Below, in pieces: positions 7,862 through 18,700 of a stretch of 64,000 nt of DNA. Source of the stretch: Bilabrum cf. latius (taxonomy: Eukaryota > Bigyra: Bicosoecida > Bigyra > Bicosoecida). The stretch spans positions 310,001 to 374,000 of the forward strand of contig OZ237767.1 of assembly GCA_965178125.1 (NCBI GenBank), given 5' to 3'. Every line of letters begins with the position of its first letter. Position 1 is the first letter of the stretch. Both the position numbers and the translations under genes were made by a program. Below the pieces are notes generated by a model, which saw nothing but the letters and a program-made list of their open reading frames with translations, did not search any database and was not told the DNA's origin.

Positions 7862-10621
7862 TCACTAATCTAATCTTAAATTTTCAGTTTTATAAAGATT
7901 AATATTATCATCGTTATACTAAAATTCATACACTCTTTCAAATAAGTCTTTCTTTTTCGTAAAACTAACCTTTAACTATCTTACATCCTCTTTTTTCGCC
8001 TTACCCCATTTTGAACTTATACATCCAAACAGCTATTTATATAATTTAATTATTGCTCCGTGTAATTCTATATCCGTCTCAATAGGTTTTTTCATTCTAG
8101 CTCCAACCGTTTCAACATATCTTTTACCTATTTTTCTATATTTATTAGATATTTCATTTTTACGTTTATAATTGATTTCAAACTTACTTAATCCTAAAAT
8201 CTATAACATATCAAATAATAAAACTATCTTATTTTTATCACTTTTAAATTTTTCATCCTCAAAATCACGCCTATCTTTCAATTCAGATAAAATAGTAAAT
8301 TTATTTTTTCTTTTAAAGCTAGCATAATTAAAATAATTCTACAAACTATAATTATCAATGAGAAACTCTTTTAACTATTCATCAATTGATTCTTTAGGAA
8401 TTCCTAATATATTTATTCTTCTCTAGATGTGTTCATTCTCATACTCAAATTTTTCAATCTTTTCATTCTTGAGTTCCTTAATGATTGATGCTATCTATCC
8501 ACCTTTAATTTTTGTTGGTAATTGTCTATCAACCATAACATTAAATCCCCTATTTCTTAATATTTTCTATAAATGAATATATTTATTTGTGTTATACGTA
8601 TCAACTTTATAATTATATAATCGTTTTAGTGGAATATATATTTTAGTGCTCGCATTATACATTAATTTAAATAATCTATCATCATCATCATCTTTTAAAA
8701 TATCATACTCTAATCCATTTTCTTTTAGGCATTTTTGTTCGTATTGTTCTAATGTTCTATAAATCTTACAAGAAGCATTAATTTCCATCTATAATTTACT
8801 ACAAGCATCACTCATTGATTCATATTCAGGATATGTAGATTGAACGCATTCAAAAAAGATATTTATATAAGATGGGTTTCTACATCTTGCTAGCTACTGT
8901 ATCATTTGAGTAGGTAATATAGTTTCACCTTTGAAAAGACCATAAACTGGTCTCTCCATAGTGCTATCTAGCCCGTAAATCACCTTCGGGCTAAAGATTA
9001 TCTTATCATATTTATCTAAATCAATTTCTTCACTAGGTAATAAATCGCTTGTAATCAATTTTATATTTTCTATTCCATCTTTACATAACATTTTATGAAA
9101 TGTATCCGCATTCTTCTTACTATCACAAGAGAGGATAAATTTATCTTCCGCTTTTAATTTATCATAAAACTCCTACTAATCTTTATCAAAATATACATCT
9201 ACACCATTGAAATGTTTATAAATATTCTTATAATATCTGTATTTAACGCCTGTACTCTTCACAAACTTCATCGCAACCTAGCTAATATCAGCATCTACAG
9301 CAATAAACTATTTACAAGTTCTAATCATTTTCTGTATCATAAACAGAACTAACACGCGGTTATTATTCATTGTTGAAGAACTTAAAATGTGTTCTATAAT
9401 ACTATTAAATTCATCTAAGAATACTACATATTTTGAAAAATCATAATTTACAATCTAAGGTAAGCTTTCGGGTGTAATAATAAGGCTCTAACCAAAATCA
9501 AATTTTTTATTCTAGTAAAATTCACATTCTACCCCTTCATCTTTAAAACTTCTATACTATTCACTCCCTAAACAAACCCTTGAAACTATAGAGATAAAAG
9601 GCGTCTTTATCTATTGTATATACTTCTTGAATGCTGTGGTCTTTCCAGTTCCTGTATCACTTTTTATAATGTAATTATGGTCATACTTAAAAAATCTTTC
9701 AGGTTTGTTAATATCATCTAATTTGGGTTTATTAATTTCAATGAATCCATCTACATTTTCTATATGAGGTCTATAAAAACATTTACCATAATATTTATCT
9801 TTTAAATAAAATTTTACACTGTTATCATCATTTTTGATAATCATATTAACAGTATTAAATGTTTTTAGTCTATCAAAATGATGAATTGAATTCCAAACTT
9901 TCATATTATTCACGTAATTATATTTTTTCCCGTTTTTACTCCAATCATTCCATTCTTTTTTAAATCCTAAATATTTACTTGCTAGTGTAGCTTTATACCA
10001 ATCATTAAAATCATCTAAATATTTATTATTCAATCTATTCAATATAATTATCCAATCTTTACTTTCTAAATTGAAATTTAATAAACAATTATTCATATCA
10101 GAGCAATTAACCTCGTTCTTTGATAATGCTCCTTTTATATTAGATTTCTTAGATGATTTAATAATGTAATCACAATAATAATTATATAATTCTTCGGGAC
10201 ACTTCTTTATTTTAGAATCGTTAATAACTTCATATTTATCATAATTTATTGAGCTGGGAGGAATAGGAACATATGCCCCGTCATTTCTTATTTTGATTTG
10301 AACATCCTTATTCTTGGTAGTAAGAATATTCTAATTGTATTCAAAATATAAATGATACTGCCCGTTTGCTGTCTTAATTGTTCTTGTATTGAATCTCTTT
10401 ATATAATCCTTTCCAAATGCTTCAATAAATGAATGCTCTTTAGACCATTTCTATACCTCCAACTCAAATATTGTTATATTATTCTATTCTCCTGTTATCA
10501 TTCCTATATTCTAATTTTTAAACTTCTAAGGGATAACTTTATTTACATATTTCCAATTCTTGACATCGGGGACATCCTGATTATGTTTAAGTGGAAAAGT
10601 TATTAACTATTTTGATGACAT
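7862..10621 (-). CDS. Primase (AEP/PrimPol) - origin-binding-type helicase fusion
   Basis: A 919-residue protein ending at TGA, the longest viral gene here, with about 26 TAG codons read as Gln. The N-terminal third resembles archaeo-eukaryotic primase PrimPol domains: GMITGEQNNITIFELE (residues about 40-55), then NGQYHLYF with the expected His, then GAYVPIPPSS. The usual acidic DxD/DxE signature appears as ELE. From about residue 330 comes a helicase: Walker A SDTGTGKTT, Walker B-like VFLDEFNS (about residue 400) and AVDADIS soon after, the order seen in herpesvirus origin-binding-type helicases. The protein probably starts and drives replication of the element, with the polymerase at 4099-5598. 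A half promoter word lies 32 bp before the ATG. Confidence 0.82.
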
Positions 10622-10652
10622 ACTATATATTTTATAATATATATAATAATTT

Positions 10653-10665
10653 TATTTTTAAGCCA
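10653..10665 (-). promoter_or_regulatory. Viral promoter word (right half only)
   Basis: The minus strand reads TGGCTTAAAAATA, 32 bp before the primase-helicase start and followed by a long TA-only stretch. Confidence 0.5.
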
Positions 10666-10691
10666 CGATATAATTATTAAAAACGAAAATT

Positions 10692-11453
10692 TTAATTATA
10701 AATTTCCCTGAGTCTATTATATTCCTTTTTGTAATCACAGGACAAATAGACTTTATAATTCCAAAATTCAGCTGTATGTATATCGTCATTATCGTTAATA
10801 CTAAAATTTCTTTTGATTTTTGATATTATAATTTGAATTTTTCTAGAACTAAAACGATTTCTAAGCGATTCAACGTCTGGTAAGTGTGAATCACCAAATT
10901 TAATTATATTCCCATTTACTATAACCTAAAAACGATAATCTCCATCATCCAACCTCTTTAAATCTCCTATTAGTTCTAATTTGCTCTCTGTTTCTTCCTC
11001 ATTATCACTATCCGCCACAATCTAGTCCTGTTCAGTATTTACACTTTGACTATCATCACTATCATCTTCAACACCTTCGTGAATTATTGCGGTCTATCTA
11101 ATTAATTCTGGCGGTTGTAAATCATCTACATCATTATAAATTTTATTATTCTGTGGTTTATAGTCATTAAATTTATCTAGAATGTATGTTTGCTTAATTT
11201 CAACCTGATCGTTGTTGTTGTGTTGTGTCTTCTGTTTCTCTTCTTTCTTGGGCTTTTTCACGGATTTTTTCTCTTTAATATCACTAACTATATTTTTATT
11301 AATTAATTTAGAGGTGGAAAACTTACCACCTAAATCTACATACGTAGTAATGGTCTCTAGAATTTTCTGCGTGCTATCTGTAATATGGTCTGTAGCCTTA
11401 TGAATCTGCTTCATTAGGACGGGATTTTCAATGACATAATTATTAAAGTTCAT
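10692..11453 (-). CDS. Acidic and coiled viral protein, unknown function
   Basis: A 253-residue protein from the ATG at 11451-11453 to TAA, with three TAG codons as Gln. The N-terminal 60 residues look helical (KILETITTYVDLGG). A Lys-rich linker follows (KKSVKKPKKEEKQK), then a long acidic stretch, and the last 100 residues look globular with alternating beta-like segments (DDGDYRFQVIVNGNIIKFG). No family is recognised. It is the first gene of the leftward block, upstream of the primase-helicase. No clear promoter word is seen before it. Confidence 0.6.
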
Positions 11454-11525
11454 ATCTATAATACTAAGTTATAATTTTTGAGTTTTAAAAAAACGCTTAG
11501 AGGTGGGGGGTCATGTGGGGGTTAT

Positions 11526-11545
11526 CCCTAGCCTATAGGCTAGGG
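11526..11545. repeat. Perfect 20-bp palindrome
   Basis: CCCTAGCCTATAGGCTAGGG equals its own reverse complement. It lies just upstream of the leftward gene block, in a gene-free area. It could be a terminator hairpin, a replication origin element or a dimeric protein binding site. Confidence 0.85.
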
Positions 11546-11642
11546 TTATGAAGGGGGGTATGTGATGTATAGGCATAGATTAATACTTTAAAACATATAC
11601 ACCCTTAATAAAGGCTTAAACTTTAATATTAAATCCTGTAGG

Positions 11643-11870
11643 TTAGACCCTCATATTTCCTAAGAAATGCTGGACTCCAATATCCAGATTCAGGTTCATT
11701 TTGACGATGACGAGTGTAGCGAGTTGCTGTTGCGCGTTTGTTCCATTTGTGAAGGTATAAGCGAGGATAAGGGGGTATAATGAAGGTAGTTTAGAAGGTT
11801 GAATAATGGAGTCCCATAAAGTGATGGAATTTTTGGCTAGAAAATGGCTAGAGTCCCATAACACCTTCAC
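11643..11870 (-). CDS. Doubtful short frame with repeated C-terminal motif
   Basis: A 75-residue leftward frame ending at TAA. Its end (MNLNLDIGVQHFLGNMRV) resembles two further short leftward frames nearby: one ending near 11955 (MNIEVEVQYILGNVGL) and one near 11900 that is cut short (MNVNIQVQY). This looks like a small gene or gene end that has been duplicated and is decaying, or a repeat that is not coding at all. No family is recognised. Confidence 0.25.
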   Translation of the reverse strand: MKVLWDSSHFLAKNSITLWDSIIQPSKLPSLYPLILAYTFTNGTNAQQQLATLVIVKMNLNLDIGVQHFLGNMRV

Positions 11871-12232
11871 AAAATTGAGAGATCCACGTAATGAGAATTA
11901 ATACTGAACTTGAATATTCACATTCATTTTTATTTATACATATACTTTTAAAGACCAACATTTCCTAAGATATACTGAACTTCAACTTCAATATTCATTT
12001 TCATTTTTTTTTTAATATTTATACATTCATATCATATATTTATTATTTATCAATATATTCTTTTAAATTAAATACTATTATGACCCATTATTATCATATT
12101 TAATATTCTATTTAGCCCTAAATTACCATTTCAAGGGGTACCCCTTAGATAATCATTCTAAATATATAATTTTATTGCTTTACCTTCATTAATGATTGAA
12201 CTTGAATTAATTTTATAAATTTACATTGAACT

Positions 12233-12313
12233 TTAGAAGGTCAAATAATCACCCTTCTAAAATGAAGGGACTATTTTATACTAAAACACCAAAAGTCCCA
12301 TTTGACCTTCTAA
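12233..12313. repeat. Inverted repeat with 14-bp perfect arms
   Basis: The left arm TTAGAAGGTCAAAT at 12233-12246 pairs with ATTTGACCTTCTAA at 12300-12313, around a 53-bp loop. It lies near the right boundary of the AT-rich element. Confidence 0.75.
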
Positions 12314-12542
12314 CAAAAGCCCCGGTACAAGAAATGTTATAATATACTATATAAATAGCATTTTTTGTACTATATCTTTTATAGAGATTACCTTGACTTT
12401 TGGAGCGACTAGCGACAAAAGGAGTGAAACGGACTGAAGAGCTTTAGCTCTGATGGACTGGAACTATTGATGATGTTAATCATCCTTAACCGAAGGGAAT
12501 AAATTTATTTATTACCGTAGCGGGGGGGGTTGCCAGGCCTGC

Positions 12543-12957
12543 CGGCGAGAAATACAGAAATACAGAAATAAATACAGAAATACAGAAATACATTGTTGGG
12601 TTAAGTTACCGAACCCGCCACAGATGCACCATATCTCAGGTGATCACCTGCAGCGGTAGGAGCCCTCATAAGAGGACTACAAGACCCCCGACCCTTTCAG
12701 ACCAAAGGCCCCCCATGTACCGGCCCTGATGTTGGGACCTCCCTTTGTCGCCTTCAAGCCCTCCTTCGCAGCAGTCCCGGAGCCTTTATTTCGGATATCC
12801 GAAATACAGAAATACATTGTTGGGTAAAGATTCCACAAGCACCCAGATGCACCGTTGCCCCCGAAGGAGTTCGAGTGATCACCTGAATCCAGAGGAGTCC
12901 TCAAACAAGGACTACAAGACCCCCGACCCTTTCAGGCCAAAGGCCCCCCAATCTCAG
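12543..12957 (-). repeat. LINE 3' tail: short tandem repeat plus duplicated ~150-bp block
   Basis: An AT-rich tandem array built on GAAATACA (minus strand TGTATTTC) occupies about 12547-12592. The word CAGAAATACATTGTTGGGT occurs at 12583 and again at 12807. A following block with GGACTACAAGACCCCCGACC occurs at 12674 and again at 12909. Two LINE 3' ends therefore appear in tandem, 225-235 bp apart. Simple tandem repeats are a known way for some LINEs to end instead of poly(A). The outer copy abuts the viral AT-rich DNA. Confidence 0.6.
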
Positions 12958-13024
12958 CCTACACCGCCGAGTCCCCTTTATTCGCCATCAATGTGGTCCC
13001 CCACAAGCCCTCAGCCTGATGCCT

Positions 13025-15623
13025 TCACAGGGAGAAAGCATACAGGTGCGGAGCATGTGCCCGGCACAAAGCGCGGTCCAGTCCCACATCAGGGTCCCCT
13101 GCCGAGACCCACCATTTCCTCCTCCATGACCGTCTCTGCGTCTCACGGTCCTTCAGAGAGGCTAGCATGCACGCGCTCATGCCTTTGGCCCATTGCCTCT
13201 CTATGTCCCTTAGCAAGCCGTGGGGCTTAAACATCCGTCGCTGTAGCCGAGCGTTCGCATTGGTTGCCGCTATCAGCTCTTGCGTGGCCGTGGCGGCAAG
13301 AGCAGCCGCCGCATCGCCTCGCATCCACTGCCTGCACGTCAGCTACTCCTGCTAGCGCAGCTGGTTCCTGATCACCTGCACCACTCGGTTGGCCAGCTCC
13401 TTGACAGCTGTACGTTCCGATGACCGCGCAATCGTACGCTCTATCCGAGTGAGTGCGTCTTCGACGATTGGCTTGGCCCTGCTGGTGCGCTCCAGCTTCT
13501 CGTCCCAAGGGTCCTGAGCGAGAGCTGTCTTCGCCCATGCTTTCCGGAGAGAGGCAGGGGACCTCCCTCTATTCTGATCCGCATCATCGGGTTGCCACGG
13601 TCTCGTTCCGGCATGATGGTCATGCTCGGCCCGCTCCATCTGCTCTACCGCGGTGCCCATCACTTGAAGGTTGGGCGTGCCCTGTTGCGGGTTATTGTCC
13701 AGCTCGGATGCGCAGAATTCGTCTTCCTTGGTGGCCGTATTCCTGCACCACCGCTGCTGTTGGCATGGCTCCTGGTCCGAAGGCATACCGTCCCTTCGTT
13801 GCGTACCGGTTAAGCATGACCACTCCGAGCGCAGCTCTCTCCCGGTCCCAATCCGACAGTGCCGGATCGTGCGAGCATCCCAGGCTCAGGCTTGTGAACG
13901 ATCGGTCAGCAGCTCCGGATTTGGATTTCCTCCACTTTGTGACTTTTTTTGCAGTCTCCTGGCATCCCATCCAGTCCTTCGCGTCATCGATCCGTTGGGT
14001 CCACCCTGCCATCTTGATCCTGAATCCCAGTGCCAGCGCGGCCCCGAGTGGGCCTGTCTGTACTGGTGGTCCCTGCAGGAATCGGCCCTGGTGGATGAAC
14101 CTGGCCGCAACATCAAGGCCCTTCTTCGAGGGACACTCGATCAGGTCCAGCAGGCCCATAGCAACACGCCCTGCTGCCGATGCCGTCAGCAGCTCAGTGT
14201 CCATCGCGAGGTTTGGCACGTATCGACCGCCCATGGTGAAGGGCCTTACCTGTGTCGATCCGCTGACAATCATCCAGCGCGTATCCAGCAGGAATTTGTC
14301 CAGCATCTTGAGGACTTCCAGGTTCAGTTCCATCCCATAGAAAACTTGGGAACCATATCCTAATCCTGACAAGGTGTCCCATCCTGTTGCACATGCCGCT
14401 GCCTCTGCTCCGTAGAATGCACTCGTGATTGCTCCTGCATGGAGCAGCTGGGCGTGCAGGGAGACCGCCCAGTTGCCGTTCACCGCCGCTCGTGTGATGT
14501 CCCTGGCCGCCCGGTACGCCATCGCAATCCTCCTGCGTACGTGGGGTGCCATATCAATTACCCAGATGTCTCTCGCCTGCGTCAGCCCAGCTACTTCATC
14601 TGGGCTGATCCGTACCGGTTGGGTCGAAATGAGTAGACCGAGGTACGGGTAGGATGAGGCAAGTGGGATGGTCCACTCCCCATCCGTCTCTCCCGCGTCC
14701 GCTGCTCTGCATGCGACGCCCTCTGGCATGTCCCCAGGAATTGAGTCCCGAGCGTAGCCAAAGGCCATGATCGCTGTCTTGGTTCCCTGGCCCGATGCTG
14801 TCAGGGGCTTGATTCCCAGCTACATGCCCGCAAGTGCAAACAGGCTCTTGACTAGCTTCATGACCGCCACTGCTTCGTTCCAGTTCGACGTCAGTGCCAC
14901 GTAGTCGTCTGCGTACCCGACTTGTCCACATTCAACGTATCGTCCGGTGTCGGTCACGATCCTTTGATGGTGCCCGTGCTGGAGCCTCTCTTTCCGCAGC
15001 GTTTCCAGGAGAACCCCCATCAGTACCAGGAAGATGGTGGGAGACAGAATCTCGCCCTAGGGGGTGCCCGCCGTCTTCTGCACTCTGGTAGAGACCCTCC
15101 TGGTGAGTGGGTCTCGAACGCGGATGGCCACCTGCATGCGGGCCATGAGAAAGCGGACCGTCTGGCGTCCCCATCCTTGCTCCGTCATGATGGCCTCGAT
15201 GATGTTCCACTTGCAACTGTCAAATGCCCCTTTGATGTCAAAGAATACCAGAAAACCTCCAGCACCCCTTCGTTGGGTAATCCATTCCATCACCGCTGAG
15301 TAGGCCTGCTGGCAGTTCTTGCCGATGCGAAATCCGGCCTAATCCTGGCCGAAGAGTCCGTGGTTTTCGCAGTACCACATGACCTTCTGGTTTGCGATGG
15401 TGCTCACGACCTTCGAGAGGGCCGAGGTCCAGCATATTGGCCTGAATTCGTCGACTCCTGTGACTCCTGTGCCCTGCTTGCGCTTGGAGACCGGCGAGGC
15501 ATGCTCAACGAGTTGCGTGATGATATATTTTAAATCAGACCATTGGCAGCCACTGCACAGCAGAACAAGGCGTCGTACAAACAGCCCTCCGGCCCCAGTT
15601 TCAGGTACAAGAGTTCTGCACAA
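13025..15623 (-). pseudogene. LINE reverse transcriptase frame with one frameshift
   Basis: From 15623 leftwards one frame is open to a TAA at 13692 when TAG is Gln. A second frame, open from before 13786 to a TGA at 13025, continues the protein, so a single frameshift lies in about 13692-13800. Reverse transcriptase blocks are clear: EFRPICWTSALSK, then QAGFR with the Q as TAG, then the motif A core FFDIKGAFDS, then TPQGEILSP with its Q as TAG (15057-15059), then the catalytic GYADDYVAL. The C-terminal part is helical and Arg-rich with no clear RNase H. The conserved Gln residues at TAG codons are among the best evidence for the altered code. Because of the frameshift and truncation this copy is probably inactive. 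Confidence 0.75.
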
Positions 15624-15729
15624 ACAGGATTTTTCGTAACCGTTTCAATTAGCGGGAATCCATTACGGACAAAACCCTGTTATAGTAGTGATTCGATCAG
15701 AAACTGTGGATTGGAAGCTCGCGGCAAGC

Positions 15730-18700
15730 ATGAGACCTGAACGCCGTGGACCGTGCGCAGCCCATCACATACGCAATTGGTTGGGTACCACAGTTTTCAT
15801 CATTTCTATTAGCTGCTTGTTTTGTAAATCTATGCAGGTTTCACACCCTGGGTGAGTCCCAACCCACTTGCTGATTTCATCGTGGCGTCGTCAATCCGTA
15901 AATTTCGATGAATCAAAGTAGAGCTTTGCAGTTTCTGATGCTAACTATGCACTACAGATCAATAACAGGTGGGGAAAATGCCGCCCGAAGGCTGGAAGCC
16001 GCAGCCTGGTCGCGGAACGACGGCGAAGTACATGGATGGGACAAACTATCGAGCAGGTCGGGCAACTTCCACGGTACGCTCGAAAATGGTGACAGTTTCG
16101 GATATAGCATCACTGCACTTGGTGATCTGGATGGAGATGGGGTTGGAGACATGGCAGTTGGAGCACCACGAGACGACGATGGGGGGTAGGATCGTGGCGC
16201 GATTTGGATTCTGTTTTTGCTCTCTAATGGCACTATTAAGGACCATCAGAAGATCTCCGATACGAATGGAGGATTTTATGGGCAGCTTGACGACGGTGAC
16301 TGGCTGGGTGTGTCAGCAACAACGCTATCTGATCTGGACGCGGACGGAACACGTGAGCTTGCAGTTGGAGCACCACGAGACGACGATGGGGGCAAAGATC
16401 GAGGTGCTGTATGGGTACTATTCCTTCGAGTCGATGGCTCTATAAAGCGGTATGAGAAGATCTCCGATACGAACGGCGAGTTTTCAGGGAACCTGGACAA
16501 TGATGACCATCTAGGGTGGTCAGTGGCTGGTCTGCCTGATCTCAACGGAGACACAGTAGCTGATCTAGCTGTTGGGGCAAGGAATGACGACGATGGATGT
16601 GATTTGAACTGTGGTGCTGTGTGGATACTCTCCCTGCGTTCCAACGGAACGGTTCGGGGACACAAGAAGATATCAGAGCTCACAGGTGGTTTCGCTGGCT
16701 AGCTGGACAATCAGGACTAGTTTAGCTATTCCCTGGCTTCACTGTCCGATCTGAACGGCGATGGAGTGGTGGACTTGGCGGTGGGGGCAGTACAGGATGA
16801 TGATGGCGGCACCGACCGAGGAGCCGTGTGGATTCTGTTTTTGCGACCGGATGGCTCAGTCAGGTCGCACCAGAAGATCTCTGACACGGAAGGGGGCTTT
16901 TCGGGACAGCTTGGCAACGATCATAATTTCGGCGGTTCGGTTGCTTCACTTGCAGACCTTGATGGCGATGGAACGGTGGACCTTGCTACGGGGGCACTGC
17001 GAGATAATGACGGGGGAAATGCGCAAGGAGCAGTGTGGATCTTGTTCCTGCACTCAAGCGGCACGGTGAAGCGGCACTAGAAGATTTCCGACGCGCATGG
17101 CGGGTTTGTGGGGAGCCTGGACGAGTTGGATATGTTTGGCGCATCCTTGGCATCGCTGTCTGACCTTGATGGGGACGGATCGGTTGACATGGCGGTGGGG
17201 GCAGTACAGGATGATGATGGCGGCACCGATCGAGGCGCCGTGTGGATGCTACAGCTCCATAGCTCAGCCCGCAGCGTCCTCCCCGCGCCTGTCCTCAACG
17301 GCACCTACACAATCGATCCTGCCCTCCTGTAGGACCCGTGGAGCACAGGCACAGAGGCACACCAAGTCAACGGATCCATGTACTCTGCCGCATCTGCGAC
17401 GATCTCTCCAGACAACAGGAGGATAATCCTCGCCCAGACGGGCTGTGCTTCCTCCAGCGCCAGGCTGCCCCTCGGGTACCTGCAGGGCAGCGTGCGGGTG
17501 CAGCTGCCGTACAACTCGAGCATGAGTGGGGCAGAGGCGGAGGAATTCCACTTCATGCTGGTGGCTGGCGGCCGATTACTGGATTCTCACCAGGCTATAT
17601 TCCCAGTTGAGCGAGTGGCATGGGCTGACCTGTACGCAGAGGGACTCAACGGTACTATGCAAGTGGATCTGCTGCTACGCTACTGGCCCAGAAACGCGAA
17701 CGTGTACGGGTGCTACGGCAGGGCCCCCCACCTGCTGGCTGACCCCCCTTTCCCTACGACGTCCTGCGGGGGCCCGGTGGTGCAGTCGAGGTGTGCCATG
17801 GTGACGAGTGGGACCAACTCGATCGAGGTGCGCCTGAAGGAGGACTCTATCCGGGGGTGGGCTTTGGCTCCTCAAAGCTTTGTGAACATGTCACTTGTGG
17901 ATGCGCGGGAAGTTTGGGTTTTGTTCAGGTTTGGGAACGTACCATGCGTTGGTAGCCCGAAGGGCTGTCTAGCTGGAGGACATGCTCTAGGAGGGACTTG
18001 CGATCGTGTAGCTGCACTCATGAGTGGCATTGCGGAGTGTGTGATCGATGGAGATGGCAAGCTGCAACTCGGGTCGGACACATAGAGCGACGTGCTGCTG
18101 CAGCAGGGAACGGGGCCGCATGTTCAGTTGCGGATTTGGCAAAAGTGGGATGGCACGGTGAAGCGACACCAGAAGATATCCGACACGCAAGGCGGCTTCA
18201 CGGGGCAATTAGATGACAATGATTTCTTTGGTAGTTCTGTCACATCTTTGGGTGACTTGGACGGTGATGGAGTATCGGACATGGCAGTGGGAGCATCGTC
18301 CGATGACGACGGTGCGTCGGGTGACAGCAATCGAGGGGCTGTGTGGATCGTGTTTCTGCAATCGGATGGCACGGTGAAGCGACATCAGAAGATCTCCGAC
18401 ACGCAAGGCGGCTTCACGGGGGCTTTAAGTAATGCTGATATGTTTGGCAGATCCGTTACATCCCTGGGTGACTTGGACGGTGATGGAGTATCGGACATGG
18501 CAGTGGGAGCATGGTCCGACGACGACGGAGGAGACAGTGTCAGCAATCGAGGGGCTGTGTGGATCTTGTTTCTGCGATCGGATGGCACAGTGAAGCGACA
18601 CCAGAAGATATCCGACACGCAAGGCGGCTTCACGGGGCAATTAGATGACAATGATTTCTTTGGTAGTTCTGTCACATCTTTGGGTGACTTGGACGGTGAT

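Larger units (their letters stand above)
1..12542. mobile_element. Integrated polinton-like virus / virophage-like element (left end outside window)
   Basis: This block is AT-rich and densely packed with intronless genes, unlike the GC-rich, spliced DNA that follows. It carries a double-jelly-roll-type capsid protein C-terminus, a short family B DNA polymerase, a primase fused to an origin-binding-type helicase, several zinc-binding proteins and two small proteins of types common in giant viruses and polinton-like viruses. Genes run mostly rightwards to 7,089 and leftwards from 7,146 to 11,453, so the two halves converge. Every gene is open if TAG is read as Gln, so the element looks intact rather than decayed. 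The right edge is placed where base composition changes and the tail of a LINE begins; the left edge is not in the window. Packaging ATPase, penton and integrase genes are not seen here. Whether it is integrated or a joined assembly cannot be proven from sequence alone. Confidence 0.8.
11454..12542. other. Gene-poor right flank of the viral element
   Basis: No robust gene is visible. The region has G-rich patches (near 11510 and 11555), a 20-bp perfect palindrome, an inverted repeat at 12233-12313, and several short leftward frames that share a motif (see the entry at 11643). Between 12390 and 12520 base composition becomes balanced, and a short hairpin AGAGCTTTAGCTCT lies near 12438. It may contain the right terminus of the element, but without the left end no terminal repeat can be paired. 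Confidence 0.55.
12543..15623 (-). mobile_element. 5'-truncated non-LTR retrotransposon (LINE)
   Basis: The element runs leftwards with a reverse transcriptase reading frame at 15623-13025 and a repetitive 3' tail at 12957-12543. No endonuclease domain is found upstream, so it is 5'-truncated, as most LINE copies are. It sits exactly between the viral element and the start of the giant membrane protein gene, whose first exon begins about 100 bp to the right. Confidence 0.7.

Noticed and set aside
13453-14363. Long frames on the plus strand opposite the LINE
   Set aside because: They are antisense shadows of the reverse transcriptase frame, which has recognisable motifs on the minus strand.
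15624-15729. Further LINE coding sequence to the right of 15623
   Set aside because: No reverse transcriptase or endonuclease motif could be recognised there, and the stretch adjoins the first exon of the next gene.
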